Source: an uncultured Mollicutes bacterium
GTDB taxonomy: Bacteria; Bacillota_I; Bacilli_A; RF39; UBA660
Length of the DNA stretch: 64,000 bases
Assembly: GCA_900550145.1 (NCBI GenBank)
Contig: URRF01000002.1
Span: 1 to 64,000, forward strand
Reading direction: 5' to 3'
How positions within the stretch are numbered: the first letter of the stretch is position 1; each line of letters begins with the position of its first letter. The notes under the pieces were generated by a model that made no database searches, had not been told where the DNA came from, and saw nothing but the letters and a program-made list of their open reading frames with translations. Below, in pieces: positions 33,105 to 40,569 of the stretch. The translations under genes were made by a program, and so were the position numbers.

Positions 33105-33498
33105 AAAAGGAAAAACATTTAGTTTCTTAGGAGGAGCACTAGTTGGACTAGGATTAGGATTTTTATTTGCTCCTAAAAGTGGTAGTGAAACAAGAAAGGA
33201 ACTTGCTAATCAAATATCTAACTTATGGGATAAAGTAAGAAAATTAGATGCTAATGAAATAAAAGAAAATATATCAAATAAATTAAATGAAATAGAAGCA
33301 GAACTTAGAAGTTTAGATAAAGAAAAAGTTTTAAGTATAGCCAAAGAAAAATGTGATTTATTAAAAGTAAAAGCAGAAGAACTTGTAGAAATGGCAAAAA
33401 AAGCATCACAACCAGTAATTGAAAATGCTGCAAAAACAGTAAAAAGAGAACTTGCTAATGTAACAAGAGAGGTATTAAATAAGTTAGAAGAAAAGTAA
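33097..33498 (+). CDS. YtxH-like protein
   Basis: 133 residues from ATG 33097, which has GAGGAGG upstream; the TTG-initiated extension to 33055 is rejected. The glycine-rich hydrophobic segment FLGGALVGLGLGFLFAPKSGSETRKEL (split here: LGGALVGLGLGFLFAPKSG then SETRKEL) is the YtxH hallmark, followed by a long amphipathic helix of about 90 residues. Membrane-attached, unknown mechanism; coupled to the DUF948 gene. Confidence 0.85.
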   Translation: MSKKGKTFSFLGGALVGLGLGFLFAPKSGSETRKELANQISNLWDKVRKLDANEIKENISNKLNEIEAELRSLDKEKVLSIAKEKCDLLKVKAEELVEMAKKASQPVIENAAKTVKRELANVTREVLNKLEEK

Positions 33499-33514
33499 TA
33501 TGTAGGAGGTATTT

Positions 33515-33856
33515 ATGACAACTATTAGTGAAATAAATGCTGCCATTCAAAGAGCAAATAACGAAATAGAAAAGTGTAATTCATTAAAAACAGCAATATC
33601 TGAGTTGTCGGAAAACATTATTTGTTGTACAAGCAAGTTAGAAGAAGCTTCTGATTTGATAAGCGATGGTTTAATAATTAATGGCAAATCAGCAGACGAT
33701 GGATCAATATCTGAAATTTCAAATAATATAAAGAATGCTAAAGCAAATATAGAGGAAATTAATCCATCTATTGATACAAGAATACAAGAATTGCAAAAAA
33801 ATATTGCTACTTGGAAAAATGAAATAACACAATTACAAAAAACTACAAATGTATAA
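33515..33856 (+). CDS. Small helical protein, WXG100/DUF5082-like
   Basis: 113 residues, almost wholly helical: an N-terminal coiled coil (ISEINAAIQRANNEIEKCN), a central CC pair and a glycine-containing turn (DGLIINGKSADDGS), then a second coiled coil. This helix-turn-helix shape and position directly before a large multidomain secreted protein resemble the small partner proteins of type VII secretion substrates; no WXG motif is present. TAGGAGGTATTT precedes the ATG. It may be a chaperone or co-secreted partner; evidence is contextual. Confidence 0.6.
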   Translation: MTTISEINAAIQRANNEIEKCNSLKTAISELSENIICCTSKLEEASDLISDGLIINGKSADDGSISEISNNIKNAKANIEEINPSIDTRIQELQKNIATWKNEITQLQKTTNV

Positions 33857-33875
33857 GAATGTAGCGGGTGATAGT

Positions 33876-36173
33876 ATGAATAACAAATTTATATATAATG
33901 AGATTGCCATAAATGATTTAAAAAATTGTATTAATATTGCAATATCTTATGCAAACGAAATAAAAGAAAACATATCTTCTATAAATAATTTATTATCTTA
34001 TATTAATATAAATAATAATATCTCAAGCTATTTAAATAATCTTAATAATGAATTAGATAGAATTTATAATATTCCAAAAGTAATAAACGAATGGGAATTT
34101 ATTATATTAATTTCAAATGGTGATTTCAAATCAAAACTAAAAAGTTGGATACTAAATGGAGAAGTGACATGTGAAGATTTAGTAAATATGTCAGATTCCT
34201 ATATGAAGGTCTTAGTAGCTATTAATGGTAACGACTACTATACGCAACTAAAAGAAATACAAAATCCATATGAAGCTTTAAAAGAAGCAGGAATGAATGA
34301 AGAATATTTAAATAAACTAAATGAGGCATTCATAGAAAAACTAGTAGATGAAGATTTAATGTATACTGGTAAAGGTGTTGCTTATATGGCATATTCCTTT
34401 ACTGGTCTTTTAGCAATGTTTGGTTTAGCACTTGATTATAATTTGGGTGGAAATTATGATAGCAAAGGAAAACATGGATTCTATCTAGGAAATAGTAAAG
34501 ATAGCAATATGCTTGGAACATTAGACTGTAATAACTATTACGATTGGTTATGTAGATGTGTAGGAATTACTGGAGATAATAGTGGATATAGAGCAGTAGA
34601 AAAATATAAAAGAGGTGTAGATGGAATAACACAAGAAGATAGAATTCAAGTAAATAGCAGTTCGCCAAATTATAAAACTGGTAATTCTGGAGACATAATG
34701 AACAATGAAAGACACATGATAGTTATTCTTGAAAATACAGGTAAAGGATACTGGATTTCAGAAGAATCTGCTTGTGCAAGAATACAATATCTTACATATG
34801 AAGAATGTGCTAAAAAAGGGTACTTACTTAATGATATGAGTGCATTATATAGAAATACAAGTAAATCCCAAAGCAGAGCACAATATCAAGATAATAACTA
34901 TATACCACCAGAAGTATACAAAAATTATTTTGGAAATTTAAAAGAAGAAACAATGACTAAATTAATTGCACAATATAACAAGAGAAATTTAGCCAATTTT
35001 GATAAACAAACTATAATTAATATATTAAATAATGGTTACGATGATGGTTCAAATAGAATTACAAATATTTCAACACTACCTAATACAAACTATAATTATG
35101 ATTTAAGATATGCACTTGATAACATTGACAATATTGACTTTGATTCAGCGTGGGATAATAGTATCATGATAAATGTAATAGATGAAAAAACAAAAAATGC
35201 AATTGGCTCTTATCCTATAGATGAATATGTAGCAGGAGTAATATTAGGTGAATCAGTAGCTAGAATGTATTATGAAGGATATTACGAAGGAAAAAACAAT
35301 AATGGACAAGTTGCTACTGATGAAGAAATGCTTGCATCAATGATGGCATTCGCAGTTTTAGCAAGATCATATGGAATTGCACAAACAGTTGAATCTCCTA
35401 GACACGCACAAGATCATAAAATAGAAGCTGGTTCTTCTAAACAATGGTTTAACGCTTCCCGTTTAAAAGGAAATGGAGAAAGAACTGCAGATGCAGAAAC
35501 TGTACAAAAATGGGCAAAACTAGCCAAATTAGCAGCATATCTAACATCAGGAAAAGTATTATCTTTAGATGGAGATAAAGTTACAAATGCAGGATATGGT
35601 TCAGGCAAACAGCATGAACTTATACAATATGCAATAAATAATCACGAAACAGATTACACTAAAATACTAGAAAATTGTTATTCAAATGAAGATTATAAAT
35701 GGGTAAAAGCAGGTACTGAAGTATATAATTATAATTATTCTACTGAATCTATAAATAATAAATATAACAGTGTTGAAAGAATAGATGTAAAAGAACCACA
35801 AAACAACAATAATAATGAAACAATAAAAACAGGAAATACAAATAAAAATACCGAAACTACAAAAGAAATACCAAAAAAAGAAGACATAATAATAGAAGTA
35901 CCAAAACCAAATCCAATAAATGTGTTACCAGAAAATCTATTTAGTGATATAGTACCACCTCTAAAAGAAGGAAAACTAGGATATATGGAAATAAGTAATA
36001 AACACGTAATGTATGAATTAACAAATATAAAAGAAACAGCATACAACAGTTACATATCATTACTTGAACAAAATGGCTTTACATTTAATGGAGAAGCATT
36101 TGTAAAAGAAAATTATATAGTTAACTTAAAATATGATAATAATACACTTTCATTAACAATAAATATAGTTTGA
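33876..36173 (+). CDS. Large NlpC/P60-like and SpoIID-like multidomain protein
   Basis: 765 residues from ATG 33876 (GCGGGTGATAG upstream). Domains: an N-terminal helical region (1-65) like LXG/WXG leaders, with no signal peptide; a papain-like hydrolase region around 210-305 with DCNNYYDWLCRC (candidate Cys nucleophile) and GDIMNNERHMIVIL (candidate His); a SpoIID/LytB-like domain around 430-590 (YPIDEYVAGVILGES, EEMLASMMAFAVLARSYGI); a low-complexity N/T/K linker; and a small beta-rich C-terminal domain. Cell-wall cutting outside the cell is the likely job. Export without a Sec signal suggests a type VII-like route, but no ESX genes are visible. A tyrosine T-box promoter overlaps its stop. 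Confidence 0.7.
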   Translation: MNNKFIYNEIAINDLKNCINIAISYANEIKENISSINNLLSYININNNISSYLNNLNNELDRIYNIPKVINEWEFIILISNGDFKSKLKSWILNGEVTCEDLVNMSDSYMKVLVAINGNDYYTQLKEIQNPYEALKEAGMNEEYLNKLNEAFIEKLVDEDLMYTGKGVAYMAYSFTGLLAMFGLALDYNLGGNYDSKGKHGFYLGNSKDSNMLGTLDCNNYYDWLCRCVGITGDNSGYRAVEKYKRGVDGITQEDRIQVNSSSPNYKTGNSGDIMNNERHMIVILENTGKGYWISEESACARIQYLTYEECAKKGYLLNDMSALYRNTSKSQSRAQYQDNNYIPPEVYKNYFGNLKEETMTKLIAQYNKRNLANFDKQTIINILNNGYDDGSNRITNISTLPNTNYNYDLRYALDNIDNIDFDSAWDNSIMINVIDEKTKNAIGSYPIDEYVAGVILGESVARMYYEGYYEGKNNNGQVATDEEMLASMMAFAVLARSYGIAQTVESPRHAQDHKIEAGSSKQWFNASRLKGNGERTADAETVQKWAKLAKLAAYLTSGKVLSLDGDKVTNAGYGSGKQHELIQYAINNHETDYTKILENCYSNEDYKWVKAGTEVYNYNYSTESINNKYNSVERIDVKEPQNNNNNETIKTGNTNKNTETTKEIPKKEDIIIEVPKPNPINVLPENLFSDIVPPLKEGKLGYMEISNKHVMYELTNIKETAYNSYISLLEQNGFTFNGEAFVKENYIVNLKYDNNTLSLTINIV

Positions 36174-36198
36174 CATTTATAACAAAAGATAATATACT
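36170..36198 (+). promoter_or_regulatory. Promoter of the tyrosine T-box operon
   Basis: TTGACA at 36170-36175 (overlapping the preceding stop codon) and TATACT at 36193-36198, spacer 17. Confidence 0.88.
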
Positions 36199-36204
36199 AT
36201 ACTT

Positions 36205-36390
36205 AAATTGAGATTATTAGTAGTTTAATAATTTGAAATATAGAGATTTAGTGGGGATGGAAACTAAACAAATTATTAAATGAAATACTTATCAATCCCT
36301 AATCGGGTTAAAGATTAAAAGTGCATAGAATCTATGAACTAAGGTGGTACCGTTCAAATGAACCCTTAGATTATAGATTTTTTATTTTTT
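36205..36390 (+). promoter_or_regulatory. T-box riboswitch, tyrosine-specific
   Basis: Leader with GAGATTATTAGTAGTTTAATA start, AGAG, specifier region ATGAAATACTTATC with codon TAC at 36286-36288 (Tyr), and T-box AAGGTGGTACCG at 36341-36352. The terminator arm ends in a T-rich stretch at 36378-36390. The antiterminator/terminator segment is nearly identical to that of the leuS T-box. Confidence 0.93.
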
Positions 36391-36405
36391 ATAGGAGTTG
36401 TTAAT

Positions 36406-36882
36406 ATGTGGGAAGATATATTGAAAAGAAATACAAAAATAGACGAAATATTTATTAAAAAATACGAAGATAATGAACCAAATTACTTCGAAAAAAACTG
36501 TCTTAGTTTAATAACTGAAATAGCAGAGTTTTTAAACGAAACAAAATGTTTCAAATATTGGTCTATAAAAAATCCCGATAAAGATAAACTAAAAGAAGAA
36601 TATGCAGATGCATTAATAATGACACTATCGATGTTTAATTATTTAAATATAAATTTAGAGTTAGTCGAACATTCAAAAACAAGTAACATATTAGAAATAT
36701 TTAATTAACTATTTAAAGATGCATCTAATATAATGAATAAAAATATATTAAGTGTAAAAAAAGTGTTTTCAAATTTAATATACATATCAACACTACTAAA
36801 TATAACTGAAGAAGAAATAAAAGATGCATGCTATAAAAAACAAGAAATAGTAGAAAAAAGATTATCAGACGATAATTACTAG
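36406..36882 (+). pseudogene. dUTPase-2/MazG-like gene with in-frame TAA
   Basis: The frame opens at ATG 36406 (TAGGAG upstream), reads 100 codons, meets TAA at 36706-36708, and stays open in the same frame for another 57 codons to TAG 36880-36882. The first part has the all-alpha NTP-pyrophosphatase pattern CLSLITEIAEFLNETKCFKYW and EEYADALIM, with the E-x-x-E and E-x-x-D metal ligands of dimeric dUTPases. The second part (NKNILSVKKVFSNLIYI to EKRLSDDNY) supplies the expected last helices. One nonsense change, or read-through, explains it. It lies between the Tyr T-box and tyrS, nine bases before the tyrS start. Confidence 0.8.
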
Positions 36883-36890
36883 GAGGAATT

Positions 36891-38120
36891 ATGAAATTAT
36901 TTGAAGAATTAAAATGGAGAGGTTTAATAAAAGATATAGCAGGAGATGACTTAGAACATATCCTAAACGATAAAAAAATTACATTTTACTGGGGAACAGA
37001 TCCAACAGCAGACAGCTTGCATTTAGGACATTACTCATCATTACTTACTGCAAAAAGATTATCAAATTATGGACATCATCCAATACTTTTAGTAGGAGGC
37101 GCAACTGGTTTAATAGGAGATCCTAGACCAACAGCAGAAAGAGAAATAATGAATAAAGATGTCCTAAAAAACAACTTAGAAGGTATAAAAAAACAAGTAG
37201 ATAAAATATTTGATGGGAAAGCAGAAATAGTTAACAACTATGATTGGATTAAAGACATGAATTATATTGATTTCCTAAGAGATGTAGGTAAATATATAAA
37301 TGTAAACTATATGCTTGCAAAAGACATTATAAATAGAAGATTAGAAACAGGTATAACATATGCAGAATTCTCATACACATTAATTCAAGGTTATGATTTC
37401 CTACACTTATTTGAAGAAAAAAACTGTATATTACAAGCAGAGGGTTCCGATCAATGGGGCAATATAACAACTGGACTTGATTTAATTAAGAAAAAAACAG
37501 GAAAAGATGCATATGGATTTACAATGCCACTTGTACTTGATTCCCACGGGAATAAATTTGGCAAATCAGAAGGAAATGCATTATGGTTAGACATAAACAA
37601 AACATCATCATATGATTTGTACCAATACCTAATAAATACAGAAGATAGCATGTGTGAATCATATTTAAAAATATTTACATTTCTAAATCCAGAAGAAATA
37701 ATGGAATTAATGAATAAACACAATGAAAATCCACATCTAAGGTTAGCACAAAAAACATTAGCAAAAGAAATAATAACTGATTTGCACGGAAAAGAAGAAT
37801 ATGAAAAAGCAGAAAAAATAAGTCAAGTATTATTTAGTGGAAAAGTAAATGAACTTACATCAAACGAAATAGAAATTGCATTTAAAGGATTCCCTGTTTA
37901 TAATGTAAACGAAAGATTAAATATAGTAGATATACTAGTTAAATATGAAATATGTTCATCAAAAAGAGAAGCAAGAGAATTTATAACAACGGGCAGTATA
38001 TCAATTAATGGAAATAAAATAACAGAATTAGATTATATAATAGACAATAACACAACAATAGATAGCAAATATGTTGTAATAAGAAAAGGAAAGAAAAAAT
38101 ATTTTATATTAAAATATTAG
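36891..38120 (+). CDS. tyrS: Tyrosyl-tRNA synthetase
   Basis: 409 residues. Class I synthetase motifs: DPTADSLHLGHYSSL with HLGH at 44-47, GGATGLIGDPRPTAER, the tyrosine pocket QGYDFLHLFEEKNCILQAEGSDQWGN and KFGKSEGNALWL as the KMSKS loop. A C-terminal S4 domain (LVKYEICSSKREAREFITTGSISING) binds tRNA-Tyr. It is controlled by the upstream tyrosine T-box together with the broken dUTPase-like gene. AGGAGG overlaps that gene's stop. A terminator overlaps its own stop codon. Confidence 0.98.
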   Translation: MKLFEELKWRGLIKDIAGDDLEHILNDKKITFYWGTDPTADSLHLGHYSSLLTAKRLSNYGHHPILLVGGATGLIGDPRPTAEREIMNKDVLKNNLEGIKKQVDKIFDGKAEIVNNYDWIKDMNYIDFLRDVGKYINVNYMLAKDIINRRLETGITYAEFSYTLIQGYDFLHLFEEKNCILQAEGSDQWGNITTGLDLIKKKTGKDAYGFTMPLVLDSHGNKFGKSEGNALWLDINKTSSYDLYQYLINTEDSMCESYLKIFTFLNPEEIMELMNKHNENPHLRLAQKTLAKEIITDLHGKEEYEKAEKISQVLFSGKVNELTSNEIEIAFKGFPVYNVNERLNIVDILVKYEICSSKREAREFITTGSISINGNKITELDYIIDNNTTIDSKYVVIRKGKKKYFILKY

Positions 38121-38144
38121 AGTGGTTGAATCACTCTTTTTTTT
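38119..38144 (+). terminator. Terminator of tyrS
   Basis: AGAGTG (38119-38124) with CACTCT (38132-38137), followed by a run of T to 38144. Confidence 0.85.
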
Positions 38145-38151
38145 AATAAAT

Positions 38152-38173
38152 AAAAAGCCCCTATATATGGGCT
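38152..38173 (-). terminator. Terminator of rlmH
   Basis: On the minus strand AGCCC/GGGCT stem (38173-38169 with 38160-38156) then five T. Confidence 0.75.
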
Positions 38174-38183
38174 AAAACATATA

Positions 38184-38636
38184 TCATTTATGATATGTTT
38201 CATTATTAAGTATTTTATAACTTCTATATAATTGTTCAACAAATATCAATCTAAATAATTGATGTGGGAAAGTCATATTAGAAAATGATAATCTATAATT
38301 AGATAACTTTTTTATATCAGAAGAAAGTCCATAAGAACCACCTATTATAAAAGTTATGTCACTATTATTAACTGTTATTTTATCTATCAAATTAGCAAAT
38401 TCTAATGAATTTAGTTGTTTACCTTCTATCTCAAGTGTAATAATAAATGACTTTTTATTTAATTTTTTCTCTATTTTTTCTGCTTCTTTTTTTAAAGTTT
38501 TTTCTTTATCAAAACATTCATCATCTAATTCAATTAATTCTATTTTCGCATATTTTGTTAATCTTTTTAAACATTCATCTATACCTTCTCTTATATATTT
38601 CTCTTTTATTTTTCCAACTGTTATTATTGTAATCAT
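38184..38636 (-). CDS. rlmH: 23S rRNA (pseudouridine1915-N3)-methyltransferase RlmH
   Basis: 150 residues from ATG 38636; the upstream in-frame extension to 38663 has no ribosome site and runs into another remnant. SPOUT family: ITIITVGKIKEKYIREGIDEC at the start, SFIITLEIEGKQLNSLEFA, FIIGGSYGLSSDI (SAM-binding knot loop) and the end MTFPHQLFRLIFVEQLYRSYKILNNETYHK (split: MTFPHQLFRLIFVEQLYR then SYKILNNETYHK), which is diagnostic. It methylates pseudouridine 1915 in helix 69 of the large ribosomal subunit. Convergent with tyrS. Confidence 0.97.
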   Translation of the reverse strand: MITIITVGKIKEKYIREGIDECLKRLTKYAKIELIELDDECFDKEKTLKKEAEKIEKKLNKKSFIITLEIEGKQLNSLEFANLIDKITVNNSDITFIIGGSYGLSSDIKKLSNYRLSFSNMTFPHQLFRLIFVEQLYRSYKILNNETYHK

Positions 38637-38659
38637 ACTTCTACTAACGAAATAATAGC

Positions 38660-38834
38660 ACATTATGATAATAAAAACTTTACTAGAAAAGATGTAGTTA
38701 ATATATCATTAGATACTACAAAAGAAGACGAGTTATTTAATTATGTTGGTTTTGAAAAAGAATATGTCCGAATGAAACATTCGGAATTAGATTATGATAG
38801 TAAGGAAAAAGATGATTTTGAATTAAGTAGATAA
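38660..38834 (+). pseudogene. C-terminal fragment of a GNAT-acetyltransferase-like gene
   Basis: An open frame without a start codon ends at TAA 38832-38834 and reads HYDNKNFTRKDVVNISLD, then DELFNYVGFEKEYVRMKHSEL, the pattern of the last strands of GNAT proteins (LYxxLGFxxEyxrM). Its 5' part would overlap the divergent start of rlmH and is missing. A perfect 7-bp hairpin CCGAATG-AAA-CATTCGG lies inside. Remnant of a lost gene; family call is tentative. Confidence 0.4.
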
Positions 38835-38869
38835 ATGTTAAAATAGTCAACATTTATTTAAAAAATCTA

Positions 38870-38897
38870 TTGACAAATATTAAAAGTATGCTAAAAT
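38870..38897 (+). promoter_or_regulatory. Promoter of leader-peptide operon 1
   Basis: TTGACA at 38870-38875 and TAAAAT at 38892-38897, spacer 16. Confidence 0.75.
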
Positions 38898-38927
38898 TTA
38901 ATTTAATTATTTTTAAGAGGAGACTGC

Positions 38928-39074
38928 ATGAAAAAAGATTCTATAATGGAATTATTAGATTTAATCAAAAAAATCAGTGCTAGGAATAAATATTATACTA
39001 ACATTATTTACTCATGTTCTCTTTTAGACTTAATTAGTAATAAGATAATAACGGTGACCGAAATTACATTATAA
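38928..39074 (+). CDS. 48-codon leader peptide ahead of an intrinsic terminator
   Basis: ATG 38928 with AAGAGGAG eight bases upstream. The peptide begins MKKDSIMELLDLIKKISARN and contains IIYSCSLLDLISNKI. Its stop codon (39072-39074) lies in the loop of the hairpin at 39047-39099, so ribosome position on this ORF would decide whether the 5' arm is free to fold. It precedes a six-gene operon with no other promoter. Classic attenuation layout; the amino acid, drug or other signal sensed is unknown. It shares the motif IY-x(1,2)-C-S/A-L with the leader at 62092. Confidence 0.65.
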   Translation: MKKDSIMELLDLIKKISARNKYYTNIIYSCSLLDLISNKIITVTEITL

Positions 39075-39105
39075 TATAGTGTTTTTTGGCACCGTTATTT
39101 TATTT
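39047..39105 (+). terminator. Attenuator hairpin ahead of the Rel-like operon
   Basis: Perfect 10-bp stem AATAACGGTG (39047-39056) with CACCGTTATT (39090-39099), extended by CC/GG inside, followed by TTATTTTATTTG. The 33-base loop holds the leader stop codon. It lies 23 bases before the first operon gene. Confidence 0.75.
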
Positions 39106-39121
39106 GTAGGAGGTGTTTTGA

Positions 39122-40564
39122 ATGAATAACAGTATTACATTACAAGATTTATTGAATAAATTAAGAGAATATAATCCTGAAGAAGTAGAAATTGTTAAAA
39201 GAACTTACGAATACGCTGATACATTGCATAAGGGGCAAATGAGACAAAGTGGCGAACCATATATTAGTCATCCATTAAATGTTGCATATATTTTGGCAGA
39301 GATGCATGCAGATAGAGATACAATATGTGCTGGACTACTTCATGATACTTTAGAAGATACAAAAGTGACTAAAGAAGAAATAGCGGAAAACTTTAACAGT
39401 GATGTCGCTAATTTAGTCGATGGAGTAACCAAAATGAGCAAAATGAACTTTTCTTCGAAAGAAGATCAGAATTTAGCTAATACAAGAAAAATTATTACAG
39501 GGATAACAACAGACGTAAGAACAATTATAATTAAATTGGCTGATAGACTTCATAACATGAGAACATTACAATTTAAATCGGAATTTAAGCAAAAAGAAAA
39601 TGCACTTGAAACTATGGAAATATTTGTTCCACTTGCTTATTATATAGGTGCTTATAGAATAAAATCAGAGTTAGAGGATTTATCATTACAATATCTTAAA
39701 CCAGATATGTATAAAAAAATAGAAGAACGAAAATTAAGATTAGAAGAATCGAGCAATGATTGCTTAAAAGAAATGTTATATAAGATAGAAACTTTATTAA
39801 ATGATAAAAACATACCTAATGAGATAAAGATAAGAACTAAAAATATTTATGGCATATATAAAAGATTAAATGAGGGTCATAAATTATCTGATATACATGA
39901 TTTGTTGGCACTTAAAATAATGGTAGATGAAGTAGAAAATTGCTATAGAACATTATATTTAATACATAATGAGTATCATCCAATAAATGATAAATTTAAA
40001 GATTATATTTGTAATCCAAAAACAAATATGTATCAAAGTTTGCATACAACAGTTTTTGGACCAGATGATAGATTGGTTCAAACTCAAATAAGAACTTTTG
40101 ATATGGATAAGATAGCTTCATTCGGATTATCTACATACTGGGATATAGAAAAAGGTAATGCAAGAGAAGTTATGCAAAAAGATTTAAGCGGCAAATATCA
40201 ATTTTTCAATTCTTTAGTAGAAATAAACAAAGTTTTTGGAGATAATAAAGAGTTTATAAATCAAGTTAAAAATGAACTGTTTTCAAATAAGATATATGTT
40301 TATACAACAAAAGGAGAAATAATGGAACTTCCAAAGGGAGCTAGTGTGATAGATTTTGCTTATAAAATTCATACTGATGTTGGTAATACAATGGTGGCAG
40401 CACAAGTTAATAATGAATATGTTGATGTAATGACAGAACTAAAAAATAAAGACAGAGTAAAAATAATTACTGATGACTTATCATATGGACCAAGAGAGGA
40501 TTGGGAAGATAAGGCAGTCACAACATATGCAAAAAGAAAAATAAGAGAATTTAATAGGAGATAA
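39122..40564 (+). CDS. Short Rel/SpoT-type (p)ppGpp metabolism protein (HD-SYN-TGS)
   Basis: 480 residues; full-length Rel is about 730. An HD hydrolase domain with conserved HPLNVA and LLHDTLEDT (H74, D75) is followed by a synthetase domain (KIRTKNIYGIYKRL, KDYICNPKTNMYQSLHTTV) and a TGS domain (YVYTTKGEIMELPKGASVIDFAYKIHTDVG). The helical, zinc-finger and ACT regulatory domains are absent. In the synthetase the catalytic EVQIRT motif is QTQIRT, and the following MHxxAExGxAAHW is MDKIASFGLSTYW, so synthesis is doubtful while hydrolysis should work. TAGGAGGTG precedes the ATG. First gene of the operon; five bases to the next. Confidence 0.85.
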   Translation: MNNSITLQDLLNKLREYNPEEVEIVKRTYEYADTLHKGQMRQSGEPYISHPLNVAYILAEMHADRDTICAGLLHDTLEDTKVTKEEIAENFNSDVANLVDGVTKMSKMNFSSKEDQNLANTRKIITGITTDVRTIIIKLADRLHNMRTLQFKSEFKQKENALETMEIFVPLAYYIGAYRIKSELEDLSLQYLKPDMYKKIEERKLRLEESSNDCLKEMLYKIETLLNDKNIPNEIKIRTKNIYGIYKRLNEGHKLSDIHDLLALKIMVDEVENCYRTLYLIHNEYHPINDKFKDYICNPKTNMYQSLHTTVFGPDDRLVQTQIRTFDMDKIASFGLSTYWDIEKGNAREVMQKDLSGKYQFFNSLVEINKVFGDNKEFINQVKNELFSNKIYVYTTKGEIMELPKGASVIDFAYKIHTDVGNTMVAAQVNNEYVDVMTELKNKDRVKIITDDLSYGPREDWEDKAVTTYAKRKIREFNRR

Positions 40565-40569
40565 AAATT

